A DNA stretch of 64,000 nucleotides from Bdellovibrionales bacterium RIFCSPHIGHO2_01_FULL_40_29 (GCA_001771815.1 MEPU01000013.1:124001-188000), one strand, 5' to 3'; positions 52,523 to 63,236 are shown, counted from the first letter of the stretch. Translations and numbers: made by a program. The notes: generated by a model from the letters alone, not told the origin.

Positions 52523-53809
52523 GTGAAAACCACCATCTTGATTATTGGTATAATGATTGTCCTACTTGCTCAATCCCTATGGGCAGAGCCAACACGACTA
52601 TCCATTGCAAACGAAGTTCAATATTTTTATTTGAATCCTAAGAACAGTTCGCCATTTTTTTCAAAACTTGAGATTAAGCTCTATGGAAGCGCTGAACTTA
52701 GTGACGCCCTAGATTTTAAATACAATACCACTCTTAATTACGTGCACTTAAGCCAACAAGATCAAAAGCAAATGCTCATTAATCCAACTGAATTTGGATT
52801 CTTTGGAAGTGCTTCTATTTTTGATTATCAACTTGGATTTTGGCAGTATACCCCCGAGGGGCCTGACATAAATAATCTTTTTAATGTGATTCATGGAAAA
52901 GACTATCGACAGCCCTTCAGCAGTGAAAATTTAAGCTCTCTTGGCCTTCTTGTTAGTGCTACTTACGAAATACTCACTTTTAAAGCTTTCTATATCCCCA
53001 AGAATTCCAAATCAATTTTACCCGACACTCAGTCACCGTGGTGGCCGCGAACAGACACTCTGCCTATTTCAAACTCCAGCGGAACTTTTTATCTTCCAGA
53101 TCAAGTTAACTATCGATTTCGAAATGAATCGGAAGTTCAGTCTCCTTTTCTGAACAATTGGGGTGGTTCTGCGAAACTCGCTTTCAATAATTTTGATATC
53201 AACCTATTTTATTATTCTGGTGCTAATCAGACGCCTCAAATATATCCCAACTTTACAATTGATATAACAACATCGATTGATCCACCCGTGGGCGTAATAC
53301 GCCCCGATGTTGATTTGGACACAACCTGGATCAAGTCTGATCATGCAGGCGCGGGATTATCCACAGTGCTCGACCCTGTTATAGCAAAAGTTTTTTGTAA
53401 AAAACAAACAGACTACGGGTTACCCCAATCATCATCAACATCTTGCACAGGATCACTTGAAAGCAGTCTTGATATTTTCTCAAAGTCATTGCGATTTTTC
53501 ATTCAAACAAATCGACAATGGAAAAGCAGCTCTTCCATTTCCGAACTGGAAACATTGCTTGGATTTTTTGAAAAATCTACCGCGCTGGGTTATCTCATCG
53601 ACTTAAATTCTGAAAACATAGTTTCCGGAGCCTTTGTTTATAATGAAAAAAGCCCCTCTCTGCTGACATCTGTTCGCTATGAACGGCGCTGGACCGATCA
53701 ATTCAAATCCATACTAGGTATCAATATAATTACAGCTCAAGACCAACCCCTAGCTAAATCCTACGATCAGACAGACTCGGCAACGTTTAAAATAAATTAT
53801 GATTTTTAG
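52523..53809 (+). CDS. Outer-membrane protein, porin-like
   Basis: 428 residues from a GTG at 52523 that begins a clean signal peptide (VKTTILIIGIMIVLLAQSLW, cut after AEP region). The frame is open upstream inside the protease gene, but that part is not signal-like. The mature chain is rich in aromatic-ended beta strands (NEVQYFYLNPK, SASIFDYQLGFW, DINLFYYSG) and ends ATFKINYDF, a barrel signature. No family identified. Probably an outer-membrane channel or receptor, perhaps linked with the protease encoded before it. Confidence 0.65.
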   Translation: MKTTILIIGIMIVLLAQSLWAEPTRLSIANEVQYFYLNPKNSSPFFSKLEIKLYGSAELSDALDFKYNTTLNYVHLSQQDQKQMLINPTEFGFFGSASIFDYQLGFWQYTPEGPDINNLFNVIHGKDYRQPFSSENLSSLGLLVSATYEILTFKAFYIPKNSKSILPDTQSPWWPRTDTLPISNSSGTFYLPDQVNYRFRNESEVQSPFLNNWGGSAKLAFNNFDINLFYYSGANQTPQIYPNFTIDITTSIDPPVGVIRPDVDLDTTWIKSDHAGAGLSTVLDPVIAKVFCKKQTDYGLPQSSSTSCTGSLESSLDIFSKSLRFFIQTNRQWKSSSSISELETLLGFFEKSTALGYLIDLNSENIVSGAFVYNEKSPSLLTSVRYERRWTDQFKSILGINIITAQDQPLAKSYDQTDSATFKINYDF

Positions 53810-55167
53810 TTCAACTGCAGCATTAACGTGTCTGGCGATATTATTTTTGATTTTTTAAAATTAAAAATCGAAATCTTCGCCGCCTGTTTTTCATTTTTTT
53901 GCATCTCGCCCAACTTCACATTAACAAAATCTTGGAGTGCCGATTTTATTAATGACATTGATATTCGAGATGATCTTCCGGACCAAGAAATAAACTCAGG
54001 ATAATGCTTCCCAGACAAAGTTTGCACATCGGCAATCATATCCGCTAAAGAAAATGTTGCACCCGCTGTAAAATATGCAATATCTTTGTTTTGATCGACG
54101 GCCTTTGACCAGGATTGAAGTTTCAAAGAAAATCGCATCTGTGCAGGATCAATTAGTTTTACGTCTTGTAACTTTGAGCGCATTTCCATATTGAAACATT
54201 TTGGCAGTGCCATTAATGATGGCCATGCAAAAAATTGCGACCACCGAGAACACGTTAATTTTTGCAAACCCGAATTAAACTTTGAGAAAATAGGCTCTTT
54301 TTCAAATTCAAAATTCAAATACTTTAAAAGCATTTTTTCAATATATGTTTTTTTAATAAGTATAACTGGCTTTGCGCTTGATGATGCCATTTCTATTTCT
54401 GTCGGGGTAAAGCGTTCACCCTCTGCGGCCTCTTCAGCCATTATCCAAAGTCGATTTTCAGTGTCCACTTGTGCTTTAAGGCTCATCGTATTTTCTAAAA
54501 TGGGAAGCGCTCGGCCGAATTCACTTAACTTTTTATTGAGCTGCTGAGAAATTTCGACATTAAGTGCTTTGTGAAGTTCTGCATTAACAACCTGGGCTTG
54601 GATAAACTCGATGGCCTTGGCCTGAACAGCTCCATCCAAACCAGTTATTGAATTACAGCCAATAAGATTTGTTTCAATATCGTCCTTTGACAAGTTTAAC
54701 CTGAATGCTTGCACTGCGAATTGACGATCCAGCACCGCCTGCATAGGTTGAGTCTTCTTTGCTCGAATGGAAATCGCAGCGCATTGAACATTAAGATTGA
54801 TTGTGGCTGATCCAAATCCCAAATCTTGAGTCATCGAAAGATGAATTTGAACATTTTTTGCCAGAACTTCAGCATTTTCAATGATGAAAGCCAGATCAAA
54901 GCCCTGCGCTCCAGAGGCTAGACTCGTCATTGAAAACCGTCCCACAAAGTCAACCTGGTCTGAAATGATCTTTCCCTGAGGAAGATTCAAGCTGAGATGA
55001 GTTGATTTTTCAAATTCAAAAACGAACTGCTTCACATTGGCATTTAATGCTGGAAGCCAATGATTTTCAGGGCTCATCATCAGCGCCTGAGCGTGCATAT
55101 CTAGACTCAAAAAAGTGAGTATAAAAACCGAGATAATAAGCGAAAGATTAATTTTAGTAATTCTCAT
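53806..55167 (-). CDS. Hypothetical periplasmic protein
   Basis: 453 residues with a signal peptide (MRITKINLSLIISVFILTFL...HAQA). The mature part is rich in amphipathic strands and long helices, e.g. KQFVFEFEKSTHLSLNLPQG, SATINLNVQCAAISIRAKK, AEALNVEISQQLNKKLSEF-like segments. This mix could fit a lipid-binding tubular (TULIP-like) fold, but no motif confirms it. It is convergent with the porin-like gene (4-nt overlap of ends) and divergent from the RND-LolA gene, 30 nt apart. A lipid or lipoprotein transport role would match that neighbour, as inference only. Confidence 0.6.
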   Translation of the reverse strand: MRITKINLSLIISVFILTFLSLDMHAQALMMSPENHWLPALNANVKQFVFEFEKSTHLSLNLPQGKIISDQVDFVGRFSMTSLASGAQGFDLAFIIENAEVLAKNVQIHLSMTQDLGFGSATINLNVQCAAISIRAKKTQPMQAVLDRQFAVQAFRLNLSKDDIETNLIGCNSITGLDGAVQAKAIEFIQAQVVNAELHKALNVEISQQLNKKLSEFGRALPILENTMSLKAQVDTENRLWIMAEEAAEGERFTPTEIEMASSSAKPVILIKKTYIEKMLLKYLNFEFEKEPIFSKFNSGLQKLTCSRWSQFFAWPSLMALPKCFNMEMRSKLQDVKLIDPAQMRFSLKLQSWSKAVDQNKDIAYFTAGATFSLADMIADVQTLSGKHYPEFISWSGRSSRISMSLIKSALQDFVNVKLGEMQKNEKQAAKISIFNFKKSKIISPDTLMLQLN

Positions 55168-55197
55168 TGAGTTACTAGACTTTTCGGCAGGAATCGC

Positions 55198-58179
55198 ATG
55201 CAGCTAAACGAAAAAATCACTGACTTGTTACAAGTTTTTAAAACGAAGGTTTTAGAAAATGTCACTTTCGTTAACAGTTTTTTGCGAGTTCTTACTTTAG
55301 GGCTATTTGTTTTTGGAGCAATCTCCATACTTAATCTTAAAACAGAATACTCCTTGAAGCAGTTCTATCCCATGAATCACCCCCTGTTAATGCAAGAGGA
55401 AAAACTACGGGCCCTTTTTCAGTCAGAAAAAAACCTTTCGCTACTGCTTGTTTTAAAAACGGAAAATGGGACGAGCTGGCTGATGGATTCAAATTTTGAA
55501 CTGCTTCAGCAAATTCATTCTTCTTTTTCTGAACTCAGCACATTGAAATCCGTTGTCTCAATGTCCTCCATTCAAGGGGCCTCCAACACGGGTGATGAAA
55601 TTTCTGTTGGGAACATTTTTGATAAAACAACTCTATCGGAAAGAAAAAAAATTGCAAAATCACACCCGTTTGTCACGCCACACTTACTTACCAGCGATGA
55701 GTCGGCAACTCTTATGGTGCTGAGTTTACAAAGCGGAACTCCAGTTGAAATATATAACTACACTCAAAGCTTAAAAGAACACTTTACAACGAACTATCCC
55801 AACATCAGTGTCGAATTTGGAGGTCTACCTGTTGTCCAGGCTGATTTAAGCGTTCTCTTGAAAAAAGAACTTTTCCGCTCTCTTGGATTTGGATTTATTT
55901 TATTTATTTTTGGTTTATTTCTTGTTTATAAAAGAGCTCGAGCTATTCTTCCTGTATTTATCACTCTGGTTTTTGTAAATATTGTGATCCTTGGGTCACT
56001 TGCAGCCTTCAATGTTTCGCTTAACGTTTTGTTAACAACTTTACCCATTCTTATTTCATTAGATGCAATTTCGTTGGTGATGCATATTCAATCTCATTTT
56101 CAAAAAACAAAAAATATTTGGCTGACCTACCGTCAACTTTTTTGGGAAAATTTGTTGGCTGTTGTAACCACGGGCATGGGATTTTTAATGCTCCAAGCTT
56201 CATCATCGACCTTGATTAAAAATTATGGATTTATTGTTGGTATAAGCTCTTTTGCTGTTTGGTTTTTAGTTCACCTGGCACTGCTTCCATTGACTCAAAT
56301 TTTTTTAGACTGCGAGTTTAGAAATTGGCTTCACAAGCCTGCGTATTGGACGCTCTGGTCCATACGACATCGACGACCCGTGCTGTTTGGATCTGTCTTT
56401 ATTTTTTTATTTGGTTTTTATAGTCTCACACAAATCAACTGGAACACGCGAATCCTTGATGACTTGCCAAAAAATCAGAGCACCCGAATAACCACGGAGT
56501 TTATTGACAATCGCTTTGGGGGAACTCTTGAGGCTAATTTTGTTGTAACACAAAAAAATAGCTGGCAGAAACCGGATGCTTTAAAAAAGCTAGACGCCGC
56601 CGTCAATCAAATTAGACGTCTTGATCAAGTCGGCTCTGTTGTTTCGGTCACTGATTTTTACAAGTCTATGGCTAGCGAGTCTCGGCGGCGATTGCCGGCT
56701 TCCGCTGGCGAATTAGCAGAAAAAAACTTTATGTTTTCGCTGTCATCAATTAACCCCATAGACCACTTCATCTCAGCTGATCAAAAGAATGCCTTGCTTC
56801 AAATTCGTTATAAAGACGTCCCTTCAAACAGTATTCAATCTGCCAAAGTCAGTATTTTATCAATTTTAAAGAAATCATTTCCAAATTCTGTCGTTTCATT
56901 TTTTGGCATTGGCACACAATTTCATTCCATAAACCAAGAGATTTCAAAAGCTTTGGTTTTTAATTTTTGGCACGCACTTCTGGCAATTGGTTTACTCTTG
57001 GCTTTTGTCTTTCGCTCTTGGAGATGGGCGTTGCTAGCTTGTTTGCCAAACTTAATTCCACCATTGATTCTTTTTATATTTCTCAACATCAACCAGGTTG
57101 CCGTTAAACCCAGTGTGGCAATTATTTTTTCAGTTGCCATCGGCTTGGCCTTCACAAATACCGTTTATATTCTTGGACGCGTGATGAAACTGCAAAAACA
57201 AAATAATTACACCTCCTATTTTCCACTTAAACGAGCCTTAATAGAAGAAGCAAACCCTTGCCTTCTTGCAACGACGCTTGTTGTTCTTGGTTTTGTGGTT
57301 TTTCTATTTTCATACTTTGGAATGAACCGCATGTTTGGCCAGTATATGATTTTATCCGTTGTTGCCGCCCTGTTTGGTGATTTAATTTTTTTACCTAGCT
57401 TTCTGTATCAATTTCGCAAGTACTTTTTAAGTTTGATTCTTATATTTTTGATCACAACAGCAACCCCGAGCTCTGGCCTTGCTAATGAAGCCGTTGATTT
57501 ACTTAAAAAATCTCAGACGCTTCTGTCCTCTAAAGATGATACGGCAATAGTCACGATGAGGATTTTTGAAGCTGATGGGTCCAAAAAAGAACGCCAACTC
57601 GTTTTAAAAAGAAAATTTGAAAACCATAAAAATCACGTGCTTGTTAAAATTAAAAAACCGATAGATCAAAAAGGTGCCGGACTTCTCAGTGTTGTTGAAA
57701 AGGACTCTGAACAACAGTGGATTTACCTTCCGAGCTCAAAGCAGGTCCGTCGGTTTGTTTCAAAAAACAAACAAGAAGGCGTCCTTGGATCTGAGCTCAG
57801 CCCGCAAGATTTAGATCTAACAACAGTACAGTCCGCCAAGGCCGAGCTTGTCAAAAAAGCAAAAGTAGGCGGCATTAATGTGACACTCATTTCTGTTAAA
57901 TCGACATCTAATCAAACCCGGTATTCAAAGGCCGTCCTGTGGATCGATCAAAAACTGTCCCTTCCTGTGCGTATTGAGTACTTTGGCTCCAAAGGGCATG
58001 CGTTAAAACGCATCGATTTTCAAAATTATAGAGCCTTTAATGGTGTCTTTCGGGCTCAAAAAATCATAATTAAAAACCTTGAAAACAAAAGAGGCACTGA
58101 TTTGCTTTTATCTGACATAAAAGTGAATTCTGGACTGTCTGATAATGACTTCACTCAACGCGCCCTCTCGAAGGACTAA
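55198..58179 (+). CDS. RND/MMPL-type exporter fused to a LolA-like domain
   Basis: 993 residues. Residues 1 to about 755 are an RND-family transporter of the MMPL type: one N-terminal helix, a large periplasmic loop, a block of helices (about 225-375), a second loop and a second block (about 580-755). Residues about 762-993 are a soluble outer-membrane lipoprotein-sorting-like domain (RQLVLKRKFENHKNHVLVKI, GAGLLSVVEKDSEQQWIYLP, LPVRIEYF), normally a separate protein in the same operons. The join, YFLSLILIFLITTATP followed by SGLANEA, looks like a signal peptide with an Ala-x-Ala-like site, so the C-terminal domain lies in the periplasm and might be cut free. Confidence 0.85.
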   Translation: MQLNEKITDLLQVFKTKVLENVTFVNSFLRVLTLGLFVFGAISILNLKTEYSLKQFYPMNHPLLMQEEKLRALFQSEKNLSLLLVLKTENGTSWLMDSNFELLQQIHSSFSELSTLKSVVSMSSIQGASNTGDEISVGNIFDKTTLSERKKIAKSHPFVTPHLLTSDESATLMVLSLQSGTPVEIYNYTQSLKEHFTTNYPNISVEFGGLPVVQADLSVLLKKELFRSLGFGFILFIFGLFLVYKRARAILPVFITLVFVNIVILGSLAAFNVSLNVLLTTLPILISLDAISLVMHIQSHFQKTKNIWLTYRQLFWENLLAVVTTGMGFLMLQASSSTLIKNYGFIVGISSFAVWFLVHLALLPLTQIFLDCEFRNWLHKPAYWTLWSIRHRRPVLFGSVFIFLFGFYSLTQINWNTRILDDLPKNQSTRITTEFIDNRFGGTLEANFVVTQKNSWQKPDALKKLDAAVNQIRRLDQVGSVVSVTDFYKSMASESRRRLPASAGELAEKNFMFSLSSINPIDHFISADQKNALLQIRYKDVPSNSIQSAKVSILSILKKSFPNSVVSFFGIGTQFHSINQEISKALVFNFWHALLAIGLLLAFVFRSWRWALLACLPNLIPPLILFIFLNINQVAVKPSVAIIFSVAIGLAFTNTVYILGRVMKLQKQNNYTSYFPLKRALIEEANPCLLATTLVVLGFVVFLFSYFGMNRMFGQYMILSVVAALFGDLIFLPSFLYQFRKYFLSLILIFLITTATPSSGLANEAVDLLKKSQTLLSSKDDTAIVTMRIFEADGSKKERQLVLKRKFENHKNHVLVKIKKPIDQKGAGLLSVVEKDSEQQWIYLPSSKQVRRFVSKNKQEGVLGSELSPQDLDLTTVQSAKAELVKKAKVGGINVTLISVKSTSNQTRYSKAVLWIDQKLSLPVRIEYFGSKGHALKRIDFQNYRAFNGVFRAQKIIIKNLENKRGTDLLLSDIKVNSGLSDNDFTQRALSKD

Positions 58180-58253
58180 TCACTACTTGTTGAACTCATA
58201 AACCATCGCTAGAATTACGCTCTTAGATTGTTTCAATTAAGGAGCGATAAAAG

Positions 58254-59543
58254 ATGCGTATTTATATCAGCGATCTCAAGGATCATATTGGTCAAACGGT
58301 TGAGCTTAAGGGTTGGGCTTATCAAACTCGCTCTTCTGGAAAAGTTAAATTTTTAGAACTGCGCGATGGCACGGGCACAATATCTTGTGTTTTCTTTGCC
58401 GCAGACTGTGGTGCAGAGACTTTTGCAAATTTCGATCAAATGACTCAGGAGTGCTCTGTTAAAGTTGTGGGTTCTATCCGACAGCATCCAAAGCAACCTA
58501 ATGTTTTTGAAATGGGCGTTAAATCGTTTGAAATTATAGGTCGCTCTGAAAACTATCCCATCACTCCAAAAGAACATGGAACAGATTTCTTGATGGAAAA
58601 TCGACACCTGTGGATTCGATCAAAGCGACAACATGCCATCTTGCGGATACGTCATGAGCTTGTTATGGCTATTCGAGATTTTTTTGATGGACGAGGTTTT
58701 ACTTTAACGGATGCTCCCATTTTTACTCCGGCAGCCTGTGAGGGAACTTCAAATCTTTTTGAAACCAAGTTTTTTGACGAAAAAATGTACCTCTCGCAAT
58801 CCGGTCAATTGTATATGGAAGCGACTGCGCGGGCCTTTGGTAAAGTCTATTGTTTTGGCCCCACCTTTCGGGCTGAAAAATCAAAAACTCGCCGCCATCT
58901 GATTGAATTTTGGATGGTTGAACCCGAAGTTGCCTTCAATGATATGTATGACAACATGGATTTAGCAGAACAATTTACCGAGTATATTGTTCAGCGCGTT
59001 TTAAAAAATCGCCAAGAAGAGCTCAAAGTGCTCGAACGCGACATCTCAAAGCTAGAAAATATCAAAGGCAAATTTCCACGGCTTCACTACCGTGAAGCCT
59101 GTGATATCATTAAAAAGAACAATCCTGATTTTATTGTCGGGGATGATTTTGGCGCCCCCGATGAAACAATTATATCTTCACAGTTTGATAAGCCCGTTTT
59201 TGTTCATCACTATCCACAGGCCATTAAAGCATTTTATATGAAAGAAGATCCTCTGGATAAAGGCTATGCCATGGGTTGCGATATGCTTGCAACCGAGGGT
59301 TATGGCGAAGTCATTGGCGGTGGCCAACGTGAGGAAAGCGTTGAGATTCTCATTCAGCGAATCAAAGAACACAAGCTCGATCAAAAAGACTTCGAATGGT
59401 ACTTGGATATTCGACGCTATGGAAGTGTTCCTAGCTCAGGCTTTGGTTTAGGCTTAGAACGCGCAGTGACCTGGATTTGTGGATTACCGCACGTTCGAGA
59501 AACCGGTGCTTTTCCACGTTTATATGGCAGAGCTTACCCGTAA
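58254..59543 (+). CDS. asnS: Asparaginyl-tRNA synthetase
   Basis: 429 residues. N-terminal OB fold for anticodon binding ([20 protein letters not shown]), class II motif 2 [20 protein letters not shown] and motif 3 [12 protein letters not shown]. It charges tRNA-Asn directly, so the bacterium does not rely only on transamidation. AAGGAG lies 8 nt upstream. The carboxylase genes follow after 12 nt. Confidence 0.95.
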   Translation: MRIYISDLKDHIGQTVELKGWAYQTRSSGKVKFLELRDGTGTISCVFFAADCGAETFANFDQMTQECSVKVVGSIRQHPKQPNVFEMGVKSFEIIGRSENYPITPKEHGTDFLMENRHLWIRSKRQHAILRIRHELVMAIRDFFDGRGFTLTDAPIFTPAACEGTSNLFETKFFDEKMYLSQSGQLYMEATARAFGKVYCFGPTFRAEKSKTRRHLIEFWMVEPEVAFNDMYDNMDLAEQFTEYIVQRVLKNRQEELKVLERDISKLENIKGKFPRLHYREACDIIKKNNPDFIVGDDFGAPDETIISSQFDKPVFVHHYPQAIKAFYMKEDPLDKGYAMGCDMLATEGYGEVIGGGQREESVEILIQRIKEHKLDQKDFEWYLDIRRYGSVPSSGFGLGLERAVTWICGLPHVRETGAFPRLYGRAYP

Positions 59544-59555
59544 GGAGATTTTTCA

Positions 59556-61112
59556 ATGACCGAGATGATGCAAAAGAAAATTGATGAGTTAGAAAAGCGA
59601 AACGATGCGGCTTTGGCGGGCGGCGGACCAGAAAAGTTAGCTAAACACAAAACAGGCGGACGCCTTTCTGCACGCGAGCGCGTTGATACATTGCTTGATC
59701 CTGGCAGCTTCGTTGAAATGGACCGCTTTGTGACTCATCGTTGTGTTAATTTTGGAATGGAAAAAAACAAGCCTGCGGGCGATGGAATCATCACTGGTTA
59801 TGGACGCATTAATGGAAAACTTGTCTACGTGTCCTCACAAGATTTCACCGTCACCGGTGGTTCCATGTCGCGCACACAAGCAAATAAAATTTGTAAAGTT
59901 ATGGATTTGTCTTTAAAAAATGGGGCGCCGTTTATTTCAATTAATGACTCTGGCGGGGCGCGAATTCAAGAGGGCATCGAATCTTTAGGCGGCTATGCAG
60001 ATATTTTTTCTAGAAATGTTTTATCCTCTGGAGTTGTTCCTCAAATTACTGCCATTATGGGCCCTTGTGCTGGTGGGGCCGTTTATTCTCCGTCCATTAC
60101 TGATTTTGTTTTTATGGTTGAAAACACCAGCTATATGTTTGTCACGGGTCCTGATGTTATCAAGGCCGTTACTCACGAAGAAGTAACAAAAGAAGAACTC
60201 GGTGGAGCCACAACCCATTCTCAAAAATCTGGAGTTGCGCACTTTACAGCCCGCGATGATAAGCACTGTCTGCTTTTAATTCGCGAACTCATGAGTTTTT
60301 TACCATCCAATAATCTGGATGACGGTGTTGCGCTTGCAACTAAAGACCGACCGGATCGCATCGTTGATGCTTTAAATAATTTAATTCCAGATAGTCCCAA
60401 AAAACCCTATGACATGCTCGCCCTGATTTCAGAAGTTGTTGATGAAGGTTATTTTTTAGAAATTCATAAAAATTTTGCAGCCAATATTATTGTCGGCTTT
60501 GCTCGATTTAATGGTCGTCCTGTTGGTATTGTTGCCAACCAACCCCAGGTATTAGCTGGTTGTTTAAATATTGAGGCCTCTCGAAAAGCAGCACGCTTCA
60601 TTCGCTTTTGCGATGCCTTTAATATTCCCGTCGTTTCATTTGTTGATGTACCCGGGTTTTTACCCGGTAAAGATCAAGAATGGAATGGAATCATCACTCA
60701 TGGAGCAAAGTTACTTTATGCGTACGCAGAAGCCACTGTTCCAAAAGTTACTGTTATCACTCGCAAAGCTTATGGCGGTGCGTACATTGTCATGGGTTCA
60801 AAGCTACTTCGCAGTGATGTAAACCTTGCTTTTCCATCGGCAGAAATTGCTGTCATGGGTGCCGATGGAGCCGTAAATATTATTCATCGCGAAACCATTT
60901 CGAAAGCAAAAGATCCAGTGGCCGAGCGAGCGCGCCTGACGGCTGAGTACGAAGAAATGTTTAGCAATCCTTATGTTTCTGCAGAGCTTGGATACACAGA
61001 TGAAGTGATTGAGCCCGCTTTAACTCGAAAAAGAATTATTGATTCTCTTGAGATGTTAAAAAACAAGCGTGACATTATCCCTCCGAAGAAACATGGAAAC
61101 ATTCCGCTATAG
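59556..61112 (+). CDS. Acyl-CoA carboxylase, carboxyltransferase subunit (PccB/AccB type)
   Basis: 518 residues of the fused carboxyltransferase family: [33 protein letters not shown] (CoA site), [17 protein letters not shown], and [16 protein letters not shown]. The residue after GGAY is Ile411. In Streptomyces carboxylases Asp at this place goes with propionyl-CoA and Ile with a wider range including acetyl-CoA, so the substrate may not be propionyl-CoA alone. AGGAG precedes the ATG. The two other subunits follow at once. Confidence 0.93.
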   Translation: MTEMMQKKIDELEKRNDAALAGGGPEKLAKHKTGGRLSARERVDTLLDPGSFVEMDRFVTHRCVNFGMEKNKPAGDGIITGYGRINGKLVYVSSQDFTVTGGSMSRTQANKICKVMDLSLKNGAPFISINDSGGARIQEGIESLGGYADIFSRNVLSSGVVPQITAIMGPCAGGAVYSPSITDFVFMVENTSYMFVTGPDVIKAVTHEEVTKEELGGATTHSQKSGVAHFTARDDKHCLLLIRELMSFLPSNNLDDGVALATKDRPDRIVDALNNLIPDSPKKPYDMLALISEVVDEGYFLEIHKNFAANIIVGFARFNGRPVGIVANQPQVLAGCLNIEASRKAARFIRFCDAFNIPVVSFVDVPGFLPGKDQEWNGIITHGAKLLYAYAEATVPKVTVITRKAYGGAYIVMGSKLLRSDVNLAFPSAEIAVMGADGAVNIIHRETISKAKDPVAERARLTAEYEEMFSNPYVSAELGYTDEVIEPALTRKRIIDSLEMLKNKRDIIPPKKHGNIPL

Positions 61113-61125
61113 AAAGTGATGCTGT

Positions 61126-62634
61126 ATGAGCGAAGTTCCGTTTAAGAAAATTTTGATCGCCAATCGTGGAGAAATTGCCATCCGCATAACGCGTGCCTGC
61201 CGCGAACTTGGCGTTGAGTCCGTTGCTGTATTTAGTGATGCTGATCGCGACAGCTTGCATGTCTTTTTAGCTGATGAGGCCTATCATATTGGACCTAGCC
61301 CCTCGAAAGAAAGTTATCTTAATTTTCGAAAAATAATTGAAGTTGCAAAGCTTGCAAAAGTTGATGCCATTCACCCTGGGTATGGTTTCTTATCCGAGAA
61401 TCCAACATTTGTGCGTGCTTGCAAAGAGGCCGGCATTGTTTTTATAGGACCAACTCCTGAAAATATGGAGGCCATGGGTGATAAGCTCTCCGCAAAAGCA
61501 CTTATGAAAAAAGCGGGTGTGCCACTGGTTCCAGGCAGCGATGGCGCCATTGAATCTGTCGAAGAAGCCCAATCCGTTGCCGCTTCTGTTGGTTATCCCA
61601 TTATTATCAAAGCCTCTGCCGGAGGTGGCGGCAAAGGAATGCGTGTTGTGCGCACTGAGGCCGAACTTGAAAGCGCATTTCGAGCCTGTCGTTCTGAAGG
61701 ATTAAATTATTTTGCAAACCCCGCTGTTTATATTGAACGATTCATTAATGATCCAAAACATATTGAAATTCAAGTCTTTGGCGACACCCATGGAAATGTT
61801 GTTCATCTTTTTGAACGCGAGTGTTCCGTTCAGCGTCGTCATCAAAAAATAATTGAAGAGTCTCCTTCTCCATCTGTGCCCAATGATGTGCGGATTAAAA
61901 TGGGTGAAGCTGCTGTTAAGGCCGCCCAATCAATTAATTATGTTGGCGCGGGCACCATTGAGTTTATTTTTGATAATAAGACTAAAGAATTTTTCTTTAT
62001 GGAAATGAATACTCGACTCCAGGTTGAGCACCCCATCACAGAACTTGTCACTGGATATGATTTAGTTAAAGAACAAATTTGGGTGGCAAAAGGAAAACCA
62101 TTAAGCTTCAAGCAATCTGAAATTAAGCAGAAAGGTCACGCTATTGAGGCGCGAATCTGCGCTGAGGACCCTGTGACCTATAAACCCCATCCAGGAGTCA
62201 TTCGAGCATGTCGTCATCCACAAGGACCATTCCTCAGAATTGACTCTTATGCTTACCCTGGCTATGAAGTGCCTATTTACTATGACCCAATGATTGCAAA
62301 AGTTATCACCTGGGGAGATTCTCGTGAGGAGGCCATTCATCGAATGCAGCGAGCCCTCACCGAGTTTGTTTTGACTGGAATCAAAACAAATATTGTTTTG
62401 CACAAAACCATTTTGAATCACCCCAAGTTTTTAGATGGCACCTACACAACCCAGTTTATCGAGAAAAATTTTGAAGTCTTAGAGCCTGAATTATTCAAAG
62501 AGATTGATGACCCCGTATTTCTTATCAGCGCCGCCATCACCGCATATCGGGATCGTCAGTCAAAAGATGTCCGCAGATTAAATGTTGCTTCGACCTGGAA
62601 ACGCATTGGCCGCAAACTTCAATTAAGAACATAG
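61126..62634 (+). CDS. Acyl-CoA carboxylase, biotin carboxylase subunit
   Basis: 502 residues: KKILIANRGEIAIRITRACR, HPGYGFLSENP, ATP-grasp IIIKASAGGGGKGMRVV, ERECSVQRRHQKIIEE and MEMNTRLQVEHPITE. It ends soon after the BC domain, with a tail of about 50 residues, and carries no biotinyl domain, which is encoded by the next gene. It carboxylates biotin using ATP and bicarbonate. Confidence 0.95.
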   Translation: MSEVPFKKILIANRGEIAIRITRACRELGVESVAVFSDADRDSLHVFLADEAYHIGPSPSKESYLNFRKIIEVAKLAKVDAIHPGYGFLSENPTFVRACKEAGIVFIGPTPENMEAMGDKLSAKALMKKAGVPLVPGSDGAIESVEEAQSVAASVGYPIIIKASAGGGGKGMRVVRTEAELESAFRACRSEGLNYFANPAVYIERFINDPKHIEIQVFGDTHGNVVHLFERECSVQRRHQKIIEESPSPSVPNDVRIKMGEAAVKAAQSINYVGAGTIEFIFDNKTKEFFFMEMNTRLQVEHPITELVTGYDLVKEQIWVAKGKPLSFKQSEIKQKGHAIEARICAEDPVTYKPHPGVIRACRHPQGPFLRIDSYAYPGYEVPIYYDPMIAKVITWGDSREEAIHRMQRALTEFVLTGIKTNIVLHKTILNHPKFLDGTYTTQFIEKNFEVLEPELFKEIDDPVFLISAAITAYRDRQSKDVRRLNVASTWKRIGRKLQLRT

Positions 62635-62643
62635 GATAGTAAA

Positions 62644-63177
62644 ATGTACTTTGAAGCAGAACTACGAGATCGAAAATATAAAGTGGATGTTACCGAGGGC
62701 CGACACACGTGGAGGGTCTCGCTTCAGCTTGAGGGACAAGACTGGAAGCATTATGATATTTCAAAATCTGATTTTAAGTCAGCTGAAGAATACATTAGCT
62801 TTCTTTTTGAGGGAAAATCATATCTTATCGATGTTCTTGGTCAAGACACTGAGTACACCGTTTTTACTCGAAATTCATTTCGAACCATCAAGATTTTTAA
62901 TGATGAAATGCTTTTACATGAATCTTTGAAAAAAGGTGGAGCTCTTGGAGCCGATACACAATTAAAATCTGGAATGCCCGGAAAGATTATTGAAATTTTT
63001 GTATCCGTAGGTGACGAAGTGAAAGCAGGAAAACCTCTTCTCATCATGGAAGCTATGAAAATGGAAAATGAAATGCGGGCCGCCAGCGATGTTGTTATAC
63101 AAGAAATTTGTGTCAAACAAGGCGACTCTGTTGAGTCCGGCGCCGTGCTCATTAAATTCGAACCCCTAAAAAAGTAA
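62644..63177 (+). CDS. Acyl-CoA carboxylase, biotin carboxyl carrier subunit
   Basis: 177 residues. Residues 1-95 form a strand-rich domain ([19 protein letters not shown]) like the BT or linker domain of propionyl-CoA carboxylases. Residues 105-177 are a biotinyl domain with Lys139 in EAMKMEN as the biotin site. It starts 9 nt after the biotin carboxylase gene and completes a three-subunit enzyme. Confidence 0.94.
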   Translation: MYFEAELRDRKYKVDVTEGRHTWRVSLQLEGQDWKHYDISKSDFKSAEEYISFLFEGKSYLIDVLGQDTEYTVFTRNSFRTIKIFNDEMLLHESLKKGGALGADTQLKSGMPGKIIEIFVSVGDEVKAGKPLLIMEAMKMENEMRAASDVVIQEICVKQGDSVESGAVLIKFEPLKK

Positions 63178-63202
63178 TGATGAATAACATATATCTTGGC
63201 CT

Positions 63203-63229
63203 TTGCATCAACCATTTGGTGTGATGCAA
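63203..63229 (+). other. Hairpin after the carboxylase operon
   Basis: TTGCATCA pairs with TGATGCAA (8 bp); an inner ACC/GGT pair extends it past one bulged base. No T-run follows, so it may be an attenuator or a 3'-end stabiliser rather than a terminator. The next gene begins 8 nt later. Confidence 0.4.
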
Positions 63230-63236
63230 TGGTCGG

